DNA of 64,000 nucleotides, taken from Dryococelus australis. Lineage: Eukaryota > Arthropoda > Insecta > Phasmatodea > Phasmatidae. This document shows, in pieces, positions 21,824-33,276 of the stretch (position 1 is the first letter of the stretch; each line of letters begins with the position of its first letter). The position numbers and the translations under genes are program-made. The DNA lies in NCBI GenBank assembly GCA_029891345.1, contig CM057009.1, positions 302,351,466 through 302,415,465 of the forward strand, given 5' to 3'. The notes under the pieces are model-generated. The model was not told where the DNA came from, did not search any database, and saw only the letters and a list, made by a program, of their open reading frames with translations.

Positions 21824-24582
21824 AGTGTTACATGACTCGGGTGAGATGTGGACATCTTTTTCTTGTTTGAATTTATACATAGGCACATACAACAGTGTGC
21901 TACGTGTTTGTAGTTGTGTTTGCCGGGCGAGCAGATATTAACCTTTTTTTGATATGGTTTAGTATACTTGCATTGTGGTTTTGCCGAATATTCTACTTGG
22001 TAGTATGTTTGTGATATTTTGCAATTGCCAGTGTGATTAATCGTAGTCGTCACTGCAGCCCAATTTGCCCACGCCTCGTTAGATTCGCTTTGGCGAGCTG
22101 TGGACGCACTGGCATTTGCAGTGCATCCACACCTCGCCGCCGTACCGTTAATTATTTCTAGCGGTGTGTTGTGTTGGTACCTACGCTTACGACAGAGGGC
22201 TTTGACGGGCTAGTCGTACACTGCCGCCTCTCTGTAGACTAGATTTTATGAGGTTTTTTAATATAAATGTTAATTTGAGTCTTACTGTGAAAGCGCCTTG
22301 AAGGGCTTGTCGCCACCGCTTCACGTATCGGTGTATATTGTCTTAAATAATTCAGTAATTTTTTAATGTTATGCTTAAGTGGGCACTTCAGATTTTTTTT
22401 TTGGATGGATGCAATTTTCAAGTACTATACTACTTTTTGAGAGTGTGTTACTTACGTAAATTTTATGACGTGCACGATCGTATAGCAATTTTACTTGTGC
22501 ACGATCTATTTAGCCCTGTTCATATTTTCTTTAGTAACCACTTTAGATGGTTTTCAAGTTAAAATATTATTACGTTTCGCCTAGCACCGCAAAGGTTGTT
22601 TTATAGGCGGGCTACGTATTCTTGCTGTGGTCTTGGTTGACAAGGGTTCAAGGTCAGCTTGTTACCCGCTGCAGCGGAGTTTTCCTGAGTCAAATGGTTA
22701 AATCATCTGAGCGCCCAGCCATCCTACTGAGCTATTGTGTAATATTCTATGGACTGATGGCCATATTGTGTGGCGTGTTGTTACGTCAAAGTAATATTCA
22801 CCAAATAATACTTCACGGCTGGCTGCAATTTGCAATACCTATATGCAACCACCTTATAAGTTAATCAATGCATCAGCAGACCTGGTGGGCAAAGATAAGT
22901 GTAAAAACTAGAAAGACATTGTCAATGTCTCTGACGTGTTGTTACGTCAGTGAGTATGGAAGCCATATATTGTTTTTTACGGCTCTCAACTGTTCGTTAT
23001 TTATTCGTGTCACTATAGTAAGGACTATTGCAGAAGCCGAATTGGTAGGTAATGTATAATTTGGAGAAGTGTAACATAGAATTTATTGTCGAAGTTTTGA
23101 CGTGTAGTGACGCCTTTTTGAATTGTTATTGTGCTCGCAGCCTAAAGCTGCCTGAAAAGTGTTCCTATGTACGACTCTAGTCAATGTTTTAAAAATCAGC
23201 TTATCTAGTGAGCCATTATTTCGTTGAGAGGTTTAAAGAATTGTAGAGTGACCTAGGTAAGTTTTATGACGTATTTTACGTCATTTTATAATATCAAATA
23301 ATTTAGTTACAGCCAAGCTGTTTGACATTATAATTGCAATGAAAAATTACAGCACTAGTTTTATGAGTTATTGGGCTGTCCTTGAAGGATAATATTACAT
23401 GCCATGTAGGCATTATATTTTTAATACTGTGGTGAATTACACTTGTTACGCAATGATCAGAGATATTTGTCTTCTAATGTTTAAAATGTAGGGCTATGAA
23501 TGTTTATAAGTCAGGTTACAAAGGCGTGACATTTAATTGCATTTCACTATTGTTAATTACAAACTTAAATGCAGTATTCATTGTACCAAGAAATGAAAAT
23601 AAAATGAAATGGTTTAAATTTATTATACTTTGGTAAACGTTTGTATATCAGTGTTGGGTTTTTGTGTACATTTGCACCATTGTGGGGCAGATGTTTAGAG
23701 GTTTAGAACATTTCACTTTTCTTAGGAAAGAGAGACTTATTTGGGGGATCATGTTACTGGATGTGCTTTTATAGATGTAGCATTTATCGTTTCTCCAAAA
23801 CTTTTTTTTGAATAAAATTTAGCTATAATTTAATTACCAGTATAATTCCAGTGTAATGTAACGCGGAAGCAATACATCAAATTAGATTTTTTTTAAAACT
23901 ATTTTCGTCAACAGAACCATGTGCCCGATAATGACTAAATTTCACTTCTGCCTAACATATGTCTGTGAAGTTTATGTTTGATAGGAATATAATATTTTTC
24001 AAATAAACCATTTTGCTTGAATAGGTAGAACACTAGCATTATGAATGATCCTGAATATTGTTTTTATCATGAACCAGCATGCCATTAAAAAAATTTATAA
24101 TTTAATCCAATCAAGATTTTCTGCAACCCGTAGTTGGTACATATTTTCGACCATGGATGGCCATGAGCACCTAGTCAATTTTTATAAAATTTTGTGCTTT
24201 AAGTATACTATATTGGAGTTTTGAATCTAAATGCAATTTTAGGTCAAAATTTGTTGACAGTTACTAAAATTTCTCAGATTATGCTTATAAGCAAAACTTC
24301 TAACTCTAAATAACTAACTGGTTAAAAAATGAAAAAACTAAATGTAATGATTAGAACATGCAAAAAGGTTACGTGTCTCCTACAACTGTTCGCTCGGGTA
24401 TCGTGGTCTTTATACAAATTTCTTTCGAATATTTACACAATGGTCTAAAGACGAATATATCGACATTAAAACTAATAAAACTGTTTTTTATAAATTAAAA
24501 ATATTGCTATAGGAAATAAATTAATCGAAACTTAGATTATGCAGAAGCAGACAATGCAATTTTTAAATTTCTGTAGTAAATA
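21824..24582. other. Intergenic, nothing recognised
   Basis: 2.8 kb with short open frames at 22371-23059 that lack coding features. 22070-22240 is GC-richer. No splice-bounded exon or repeat boundary was supported. Confidence 0.45.
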
Positions 24583-24706
24583 AATTAAGTTGACAGATGT
24601 GACATTGGTAACCGCAGGAAAAACAGGAAGTTTCTAATATATCTAATTAAGTTGACAGATGTGACATTGGTAACCGCAGGAAAAACAGGGAGTTTCTAAT
24701 ATATCT
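24583..24706 (+). repeat. 62-base tandem duplication
   Basis: The unit AATTAAGTTGACAGATGTGA ... TTTCTAATATATCT occurs twice head to tail. One difference is visible (ACAGGAAG in the first unit, ACAGGGAG in the second), so it is a recent duplication. Confidence 0.95.
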
Positions 24707-24767
24707 AATGAGCCTACTTTCCTCTACGTGGTTGCAATTAATTTTCAAATAATTTCATAAAATCTGA

Positions 24768-26500
24768 GTTGGTAGGTAGGACTTTTCTCGTTGAAAGCAA
24801 TATCGTTAGAGATGAAACCAAAAACCTATGCAGCAGTAGTGAGACAATTACAAATAGACACGTGCCCTACCAGGGACTCGAACCCAGGAGACCTCATACC
24901 ATAAGCTAGCGTGTAATCAACTACATTACGGTGGTCGGATTTGGATAATCAACTTCGGATTTAATCTGTCTAATGTTTCGGTTGATAGAGTTAACAAACC
25001 TAAAATACTTATAGAGCCGTCATCTTAAGAATAAATGATTGAGCCACTTGTGTGAAGATTTGGGTGGAAAATGATTGATTATTCCCTGAGATAGGACATA
25101 AAACCTCCATATTTTTCATGTGACGGTTTAATAAATCGAGGAAAAAAAATTATGTCTCAGCAAATTCGATGATTGTATACTGATTGTATACATAGTTAGG
25201 TTAAAATCGGTTACATAGTTTCGTAGATAGCGCACTAAGCTAGAATGATTTTTTTTGCCATTATAAAAATAAGTGTTTTTGCCACACTTAACAAATACAT
25301 TCAATTATATGGCCTACAACAGTAAAACTTCTTCGCCAAATTTGGTCAAAATGGGTTGATTGTTTCCCGAGATGTGACATAAAAACTTTATTTTTACTGT
25401 GGGGCAAACTTCCAAATGGCAGTAAACTGAATCTCTGTATACACAAATTTGATGGTTTTATGAGATACTGCCAGCATACAATGTTAAGTTGGAATTTGTT
25501 TCGTTAGTAAAATATACTGAGCTAAATTAATCATATAGCCACCATTTTTAAAATATGTGCCTGAATATCTTAAAACATACCAGTTTACACCGCCTTCTGA
25601 AGTGCTGTTTGTTTTCCAAATTGGTTAGAAATTTGTCAACTGTTTCTTGAGGTATTATATAAATACTTCTTTTTTTCATGTGACCTATCTTACAAAATTG
25701 CAGAAAAACGGTGTTCTTCGTAGATGCACTTCATAATGGTAATATATACTGTCACCATACATAATTGACTTGTAATTGGTTACATGGTTACAACGATAAA
25801 TCATACTAAACCAAAGCTGCTATAAAGCCTCAATTTTGAAAATAAGTGTTTGATCTTAAAATATATTATTTTACACTATCTACCGCAGTACTATATGTTT
25901 GCCAAATTTGGTAGGAATCTGTTTATTGTTTACCGAGATATGACTTAAAAACTGTATTTACTCATGTTTTGCTATCTTACAAAGTGACTTAGTGTTGGCA
26001 TATATGATACTTTAATAAATACTTTCAGCATACACAATTTGGTCAAAATTGATTAAATGGTATTATATATATAATGAACCAAAAGTATTTGTATGGCCAC
26101 CATTTTCAAAATAAGTTCTTAATCAAGTACAATTAATTACGTTTCCTGACCTGTTATTGTATTACTTACATGCCAAATTGGGTGAGAATTTGTTTAATAG
26201 TTTTAGAGACATAAAGTAGAATCCTTATTTTGCAATTTGAAGCTATTTTACAAAATGGCGACTAACTAAAATATCAATTTGGACATTTAATGCTTACATG
26301 GTGCTAATCCAGCATACAAAATTGGGTTTTAATGGGTTAAATGGTTCCCCAGATATGACATATCAACCAAAATATTCAAATGGCCACCATTTTTAAAGTA
26401 AGTGCCCAGTGTGATTAAAAACTATAAAATTCGAGTGTCCTTATCAAGCACCATAAGCGAACTGAGTTTGGTGAAATTCGGTTCACTCGTTTTAAAACTG
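24768..26500 (-). repeat. Composite repeat C1, long copy with about five 280-base units
   Basis: The tRNA-like head (24868-24950, minus strand CCTGGGTTCGAGTCCC) and a SINE tail (GTTGAAAGCAATATCGTTAG) match 11442-11620. Beyond the head, AATGGCCACCATTTTTAAA-type words recur near 25256, 25540, 25826, 26093 and 26381. CATGTGACCTATCTTACAAA-type words recur near 25112, 25390, 25676, 25965 and 26245. This gives a degenerate tandem array with a period of about 280 bases. No coding capacity. Confidence 0.7.
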
Positions 26501-26509
26501 AAAAGTGGG

Positions 26510-26575
26510 ACACACACAGACTCTCATACTCACATAGGCTACACACATATACACAGACAGACTCACAGACAGGAA
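26510..26575 (+). repeat. CA/GA-rich simple repeat
   Basis: ACACACACAGACTCTCATAC through ACAGACAGACTCACAGACAG, a degenerate (ACACAG)n tail at the end of the 280-base array. Confidence 0.7.
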
Positions 26576-26973
26576 TCTACATTGTTCTGTTAAGCTGCAT
26601 TTGGGCTTCGAAAGTAAAAATGGTTTTAAAGAAAAAGCAATTTCAAGTTTTGGTAGACCAGTCATGAACACGAGAATGCATTAGTCTTACCTCATTGTGG
26701 TTGTTCAAGAGCCCAGTTTTTTCCCTAGATTTTGAGGATAATGATTTCGTGATACGATATTGATTATAGCTGGATTAAAACACCAAGCAATCTAAATGGT
26801 GATTTTTTCCTTAACTCTTGATTCGTACAATTTCCAAAAAGTAGTTTTTAATTCAGTTTCAACTATCATGTTTACTAGAAGGACAAAAGTGCCGTACTGC
26901 AATTTCTTTAAAATCAAACACCTGGATCATATGCAGTAAGAGTTTATCTTCTCGCAGGTTTGACATTAAAATT

Positions 26974-27235
26974 GGGACCACTGTGGTGTAGTGGTTAGAC
27001 TACTCGCCTCCCATCTAGGCGAACCGGGCTCTATTCTCGGCGAAATCGATTCCGAATTTTCGCATGTAGGAATCGAGCCGGACGATGCCGCTCGGGGGTT
27101 GCCTCTGGGATCTCCCGATTCCCCATCCCTTTCATTTTGGTACTGCCCCGTACTCACCTCGCTCCACCCCACATCGACTCCCAAGACCTCGATGTTAAGA
27201 GCCGCCCAAATCTCTTCACTCACTCTCAGAAGTCC
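26974..27235 (+). mobile_element. tRNA-derived SINE, family A
   Basis: The head GGGACCACTGTGGTGTAGTG contains an A-box, with a decayed B-box GGGCTCTATTCTCGG. The body has GTAGGAATCGAGCCGGACGA, TGCCGCTCGGGG and ATCTCCCGATTCCCC, then TTAAGAGCCGCCCAAATCTC. It is the same family as 5.27 and 28.45 kb. Confidence 0.85.
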
Positions 27236-27359
27236 AAATTTGAACGCGGGCGAAGACCAAAATAATATTCAAGTAATATATGAATATTATAATATAACTA
27301 AATTTCATTATAATATGTTTGCAAACGTATTACATTAGTTCCATTTTACGAATTGAACG

Positions 27360-27361
<2 letters not shown>

Positions 27362-27424
<63 letters not shown>
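27362..27424. repeat. (TA)n microsatellite
   Basis: About 62 bases of uninterrupted AT dinucleotide. Confidence 0.95.
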
Positions 27425-27428
<4 letters not shown>

Positions 27429-28447
27429 CATGCAGCTCGTCTCATTCGATGGTGGAAATAGTTTTTTCCTGATATCATTAATTTTTCAGAATGTTATTTT
27501 ATATCGCAACAAAAATGTTTGAATTATGTTAAATAGATAGAAATAGTATCAGACTGTGAAACTCAATTAAAAGCCTCGTACTTCTGCTCTATCTATAAGT
27601 GTTTTATACGACCAGCACTTACACTGAAGATGTTTAGACTTAGAATCGACTTTAGGCTCTATGGCAAATCACCTGCCTCTCGCCACTAAGATGCCAAGTT
27701 TGATTCCAAGCCACGGCGAGCGGGCATTTTCCGGATCGTGTTGAGGGATGATTCTCATATGGTGAGTGTTGCGGAGATTAACTTGGCTTGAGGGCTTTTC
27801 TGGTGCATTCCCGTCTTTGTTCCGCCATTCCTTTGTACCAAATTCCGCTCACCTAATGTTTTCGAAAATTTTGTGGAAATGGTTTAATCAAATTAGCCTA
27901 AGAAATTGGCTAGACTTCCTCCATTGCCGATGCAGGTTACGAGAAAATCAAAACGAATCGCTTCTGGTTTCAGGCTCCCTTCTCCTTCTTCTGTGCTGCC
28001 ACTTTATCCTTTTTTTAATTGTCTTGGTATTGGTATATTTTATTTGATAAATTGACAACAGGGTTATTGAAATGCAGATATATATTGCGTTTTCGCTGAG
28101 TTATGGAGTTTTTCTTATATATTGTGTCTATTTTGCAAATTTTTAATTTTTGCTTCCATTTTTACAAATAATTAATAAATTTTCGCGCATTTATTTTGCA
28201 CTATTTTCAGTGAAATTATGTTTCCAGTTGTGTATTATGGAATTATATATTTGTTTTCTTTTGTTGCTTTTCTCATAATCGTCTCCGTCAGTGGGAAAAG
28301 TCCAACGAACTCTTGAGTCTATTTATCTTACAACGTCAGTAATTTATGCTGGCCGGAGTGCGACATCTACAGGTCTATCCGGAACTACATGTACAACCGC
28401 TATGAGGTGAATCCCTTTTTTAATATAACCTTGCCTTCGTGAGACTA
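27425..28447. other. Intergenic, nothing recognised
   Basis: No bounded repeat. The 93-codon frame at 27766-28047 has a hydrophobic T-rich end but no family or splice support. Confidence 0.4.
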
Positions 28448-28700
28448 GGGGCCACGGTGGCTGAGCGATTAGCACGCTCACCTCCCACCAAGGCGAACCG
28501 GGCTCGATCCCTGGCCGGGGCCATCGGATTTTTTCAAGTGGGAATCATACCAGACGATGCCGTTAGGTTTTCTCGGCGATCTCCCGTTTCCCCTTCATTC
28601 CGGCGCTGCTCCATATTCACTTCAGTCACCGTCGTCGGCTCTCAAGACGCTCTTGCTGTTAAGAGCCACCCAAATCTCCTCACTCACTTGGTGAGACTCT
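28448..28700 (+). mobile_element. tRNA-derived SINE, family A, best-preserved head
   Basis: GGGGCCACGGTGGCTGAGCG holds the A-box and GAACCGGGCTCGATCCC the B-box. The body has GTGGGAATCATACCAGACGA, TGCCGTTAGGTTTTCTCGG, CCCGTTTCCCCTTCATTCC and TTAAGAGCCACCCAAATCTC. The 137-codon open frame across it is SINE read-through. Confidence 0.9.
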
Positions 28701-29129
28701 CTGGGGAACAATTGTTGAGAAATATAAAAAGTTGTAAAGGTGCAATTGATAGCCGGCCAAGTCCCCTTAAAAACTTTGTTTGTTTCCTCGACAACAGTTT
28801 GCCTGAGAGAGATGCTCCAAAGCAACGAATTTGTACATTTATATACACATGATTATGACTTCAATTAAAGCGATAAACACCCTACGGTTACACACATTCG
28901 TGTGGATTATAACGTGGTACACCTTATTTTCTCAATGAATGATGATAAATTAATCAGCAACCGTTCGCAGGTTTCAGATCTGTACTCAAGAAATCACTAT
29001 TCACGGAATCGTTCTTTCATCTCAAGAAGATATTATTTTGAACAAAAACCATTTAAATTATTTATTTTCACGGATACCTACCTCACTCACAAATTACTGT
29101 AGGAAATATGCCGTGTAAGATTTTCTTAA

Positions 29130-29785
29130 GGCTGTTTACGGTAAAGTGAGCACTTTTGAAATCAATCTTTGAGAAATATCTTGCATCTATTTCAACGGGA
29201 ACATTGTCTGATTTCTGCCAGTTAAGTTGGCAACGATGGAGGGAAAATGGTTTCGTATCTCAAAGTGGGATTTAAAGTGTTAGGTACACATTTATGAGTA
29301 CTGAAATGTTTTTAATATTTATTTCTGTACTTTCAATCCATACATGCGTAAGAATGTATAATTTTTAAATAATTTCTCCGTTTAGCCTGACCGCCGCCGC
29401 ACGAATAAAGTGATCGGACCTGTTGTAATGTTAATTGTACATGTGGTGGAAGAATACACAGTATGCATGCAAGAAGATCTTAAGCAGGGCTTACAAAAGT
29501 TGGTAGGTCGGTAAGTGGGCTTAACGTCTCGACGACAGCGAGGTCGTTAGAGAGGATCTAAGTTGCGCAGGGAGGAAGGATTGGGAAAGGAATGGGAAGG
29601 ACTCGGCCATGGCCTTTGTTTAGAACCCATCCCAGCATTCGCTTGATTTCGGAAACCATAGAAAGCCGAAATCAGGACGGCCGGACCGGGAATCGAACCC
29701 GTTTCCTACCGAATGCGGGTCCAGTGTGTTACCACTGCGCCACCTCGCTTGGTGGCTTTCAAAATTGCTCAGTTTACCGTCTTTA
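29130..29785 (-). mobile_element. TIR transposon family T, copy split by a SINE
   Basis: The left end GGCTGTTTACGGTAAAGTGA and the right end GCTCAGTTTACCGTC are inverted. Inside, AAGATCTTAAGCAGGGCTT and CGATGGAGGGAAAATGGTTT match the copies at 2.2 and 16-17 kb in reverse orientation. A SINE (29501-29753) sits within the right TIR and separates AGGGCTT from TTTCAAAATTGCTCAG. Confidence 0.75.
29501..29753 (-). mobile_element. tRNA-derived SINE, family B, with target duplication
   Basis: On the minus strand, CCAAGCGAGGTGGCGCAGTG carries the A-box and AAACGGGTTCGATTCCCGG a perfect B-box. The body has GTCCTGATTTCGGCTTTCTA and GAATGCTGGGATGGG, and the tail GACGTTAAGCCCACTTACC. It is flanked by GGCTTACAAAAGT (29488-29500) and GGCTTTCAAAATT (29754-29766), a 13-base target duplication with two differences. 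The 126-codon plus-strand frame across it is not a gene. Confidence 0.9.
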
Positions 29786-29799
29786 TCCCATTTTGCATA

Positions 29800-30365
29800 G
29801 GGAATTCCTCTTCAGCGTTCGTACGTGTATCTCTTCGGGTTGGGCAGCCAGCACTAGTTTGCGCCAGCTTATTCTCATTCAAGTTGTCGACCCTGCGTGG
29901 AAGCGGAAACACGCAAGTCTAAATTTTTCATTGATCCCCGTGTATTTACACTCCCTAAAGAGAGATCTGTAATGATACTTTGTACGCACTGGAATAATTG
30001 GGTTTGGCTCTGTTGGGGACACGGTTCTTTGTTTTGCGTGAATACGTCAACGTTGACGCGCTCGGACGCCTTTTTTTTTTTTTTTTTACGTTCCCGGCAC
30101 TGCTTCACTCGATCATATGGGGTTTTATGGGTATAACTGGATTGCTTTTGAGATGCTGTTTCCAACCGTTTACGATTACTGTATTCCGACTTGGCTTTTT
30201 GACGACTATAGACCAAATTGTGCTAAGTTTTGTTAAACTCAAACAGTTTCACCATAATCACACCACATAAATGTTTTTATACACGCAAACGATTGATCTT
30301 GACGAGATCTGTCGACTGAAACTCAACGAGCGTCGTAGCTTCTCCTAGTCAAAAGTTATACTACG
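29800..30365. other. Intergenic, nothing recognised
   Basis: Contains a T tract at about 30071-30087. Several overlapping open frames on both strands lack any recognisable motif. Confidence 0.4.
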
Positions 30366-30368
30366 CGG

Positions 30369-30966
30369 AAGTTATGAGGCGCGGCGAAACGAACTGAAAA
30401 TTGCGCCGCCACCCTCCCCCCACCCTTCTTTTCCTCATGCTTCACAGTACTCACTCAGCGTAACATATTCACATATTTTTTTTACCCTTTGGCAATCGAG
30501 TGGTGCAATTGAATTTTGAATGTAGATAATAGATTCGGAGCTGCAAGGCCAAACGCTATCCCCCGATTTTGTTATCATCATATTTTATGTATTGCCTCCC
30601 ACTGTTGTCGCAAGTTTAAAAACGTATTCACTTCAAAACTTAATCATTTCAGTAAGTATATATCGCGAATGGGCCCGCAAGAAGAAGTCTTGGTGTGGCA
30701 ATGCAGGTGGCCTACAACTGTTCGGAAAGTCGAGTACGGCCGAGTGTAGCTGCGGAGGCTGCGGTAGGACGGAGCCGACATCCATATAGGAGCACGTGGG
30801 TTGGCGGCAACGTGACATGTGCAACAGGGCGCTGGGGGAATTGACCTGCTCTCTTCGCCGTTGGTGCTGGGGTCAAGCTAGTTCACTCCTCGCCAGTGCC
30901 AGCAGTAATGAGGCGATGGGATGACGCACACAATTACAGATTTATATGCCGCGTCATAACTTCCCG
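30369..30966. mobile_element. Possible MITE with GGAAGTTATGAG termini
   Basis: GCGGAAGTTATGAGGCGCGG at the left and ATGCCGCGTCATAACTTCCC at the right are inverted repeats of about 20 bases about 600 bases apart. The interior is partly GC-rich with no transposase. The target duplication was not identified. Confidence 0.5.
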
Positions 30967-31129
30967 AGGTCTTTGAGGCAACTGCTCACCACACACACAC
31001 TGGGCTAAAACTAACTCATGCTTGATCTATACAGAAAGCAACATTACACATCTCATAAATAAATGGACTAGGTATTATTTTGCTGAAATGTCCTGAAGGT
31101 TTCTTGGAATCTTATTTAGAGTTAGTTAA

Positions 31130-31230
31130 CTTGTTGTCTTGTACTAATCAAAGGACAACATTCAGGACTCGACTGGGATTTGAAACCAGAACCTGCAAGT
31201 CCGAATGTCACAGAGGCCTCTAGAAGCGTT
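31130..31230 (-). mobile_element. tRNA-like SINE head
   Basis: On the minus strand, AGGTTCTGGTTTCAAATCCC is followed by AGTCGAGTCCTGAATG, preceded by TCTGTGACATTCGGACTTGC. It is a B-box-like sequence with only a partial body. Confidence 0.4.
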
Positions 31231-31257
31231 ATATACCAATAAAATAACACAGACTAA

Positions 31258-32248
31258 GGGCGGTATTCACAGTCAGCTTCAGACGGTCTTGGTCAAGTCC
31301 GTCTGAACTTTTTCCAATACATGATTGCAAAGAAAAAAAGTAATAATAATTTGTTGAAGTGTTACGAAATTGCCTCTTTTTGCTAAGGACAATGTTGCGG
31401 AGGAGTATGATGATATGACAAATATAACTGTTCGATTAAAGTTATTTTTTTTTCCATGAGCAATTAGTAAATCAGCATACTTTTGTGAAGATTTATTTTT
31501 AACTATAGTAATCAAAAACGAATCTCCATTATTTAGAAAAGGTGATACCGGACACCACATGGAAACCATATCTCGATTATCTCTATCTAAATCGCACAAT
31601 TTTTTATAATCTTTTAATTTATACTTATTTATTTTTAATAAGTTTGTGTTAACAGTAGTATTAATTGCTTTTTTGAGTATACATATTTGGTTCATTTTTT
31701 TATTTGAGAACAACTAAAATTTATTTTTGTAAATAAGTGTTATTGCACGCTGCACTATCTATTTTTATTATTATATTATTATGGTATTATACGAAATACG
31801 TTCTAAAATTAATGGTATTTGTAGAATTCCATTTCTGTTAAAAATTTATGAGAGCAGGGCAATGTATATTTTTACCCTAATGTGCAATTAAACCACTACG
31901 TTTGCTACCACTATTTTGCAGATATCTTCACCAGTTAGACATATTAAGTTTTCCAATTGGCGGCGGCCGTTAAAAAAAAGCGCTGTCTCAAGTCACGTAC
32001 AGTGATCTTGTCGAAGACAGGCATATTTGCGGTCTTAAGCAAGGTCTCCAAATGTGATTCGAAACTACTATCGTAATCAGTGACTCTAGACCATAAATAT
32101 TTACTATCAAAGCACACAGAAACAAGAAGGCTCTCATGAAGCCCGTTTTGTTTGCATATGTTTCAGACATGCTTGAGCAATGCTCATGAAATGTAAATAC
32201 AAACTTAAGATAAAGTTAGTACTCAGTATATGTTTATGAATACTGTCC
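31258..32248. mobile_element. Harbinger-like element with TAA target duplication
   Basis: The ends GGGCGGTATTCACAGTC and GTTTATGAATACTGTCC are imperfect inverted repeats. They are flanked by TAA (31255-31257 and 32249-32251), as expected for PIF/Harbinger. The element is 991 bases, too short to hold both usual proteins (DDE nuclease and Myb-like). The only long frame inside is the minus-strand one at 31279-31713. Confidence 0.7.
31279..31713 (-). CDS. 144-codon open frame inside the Harbinger-like element, unrecognised
   Basis: The frame is rich in Lys and Asn at the N-terminus, includes KDYKKLCDLDRDNRDMVS and ends by reading into the TIR. The C-terminal half therefore overlaps the element end and is probably not original coding sequence. 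A residual accessory protein of a Harbinger element is possible, but no Myb/SANT or DDE motif was seen. It may be a chance frame. Confidence 0.2.
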   Translation of the reverse strand: MFSNKKMNQICILKKAINTTVNTNLLKINKYKLKDYKKLCDLDRDNRDMVSMWCPVSPFLNNGDSFLITIVKNKSSQKYADLLIAHGKKNNFNRTVIFVISSYSSATLSLAKRGNFVTLQQIIITFFLCNHVLEKVQTDLTKTV

Positions 32249-32251
32249 TAA

Positions 32252-32937
32252 GTGGCATGGCCAGTAAGAGCTTGTGAAGTTGTGGCTGTAGCTTGCCGAC
32301 ACACGAGAGAGCTGTTCCATCTCAATTCCCTCCAGTGGAACTCCTTTTACAAAAATTTAGATCCCCCGCCCCTCCAACAACCCTTCAGGAGGCTAAGGAT
32401 GATTACATTTGGGTTTGCAAACCAATTGGTAAACGATTTAATTTTACATTTATATTTAGGGGCGGTAAAAATATTGAATCTTTTCTTAAAACACCATAAA
32501 AATTCATATACACCAAACATGGCCATCCAAATAGAATACAATATTAATTATTTAAAACTCATAAAAAATTCAAGAAAAACCCCTTAGTTATACGCCAAAA
32601 AACTACTGCATGACCCAAAATGACTAGAAAGTTACATTATTAAAATATAACCCCATAAAAAGGAAAAATGCCTTAGGGTGAAAAATAACGTAGTACATTG
32701 AATAGCATGATATAAACAACTCTCCCTACCTTTTTTTTCGAATAAGTAACAGAGTTCCAACATGTATAAGTGACTCTCTGCTTCTCTTTAAAAAATAAAC
32801 GAGAAACAAATCTTTACGTCACTTCAAAAGTAAGCTCTCGAACATTATTACACATTCACGTAATGGTGACGTCACATACTGAACGTACCCCTCAGGAATC
32901 TCTTGAAGACAGTGGAACAGCTACTAATGGTATGGGT
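32252..32937. other. Intergenic, nothing recognised
   Basis: Short overlapping frames only; no motif, splice boundary or repeat end was identified. Confidence 0.4.
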
Positions 32938-33276
32938 TTACTTAAAATAGGCGCTCGAATATGTGGCACTGTCACAACCCTCTGTAGGGCCTAGCAGAAT
33001 TTCAGCCAACACATCCTTACTCACGAACAAAGGCGTGACTTCCGACCGACACTGGCGTCCGTTCGAAATTTTATTTTCCACACATTTGGAAAGCGATCTC
33101 ACTGGAACAGTCATATTTATTGCTACATCTGCCGTGCAACTGAACGTCCGATTTTTGTCCAGAGCCGATGCAATTTCCTTAAGGATGTAACCCCCAAACT
33201 TTCCAGAAATGGAGGACCATTTGTCCTTGACAACGCCTTGGCCAACATCCCACAATCTGAGTATAAATGCCCCCAC
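32938..33276 (-). CDS. 112-codon open frame of coding appearance, unrecognised
   Basis: The region is richer in GC than its neighbours. The minus-strand frame reads sensibly, with KDKWSSISGKFGGYILKEIA, NRTFSCTADVAINMTVPV and TPLFVSKDVLAEILLG and a mixed amino-acid composition. No family was recognised, and no clear splice sites frame it. It may be an exon, a transposon remnant or chance; the plus-strand frame in the same place is less plausible. Confidence 0.3.
   Translation of the reverse strand: MGAFILRLWDVGQGVVKDKWSSISGKFGGYILKEIASALDKNRTFSCTADVAINMTVPVRSLSKCVENKISNGRQCRSEVTPLFVSKDVLAEILLGPTEGCDSATYSSAYFK

Noticed and set aside
28439-28852. 137-codon plus-strand frame
   Set aside because: It begins in and runs through the family A SINE.
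29592-29972. 126-codon plus-strand frame
   Set aside because: It covers the reverse-oriented family B SINE and the TIR of a transposon.
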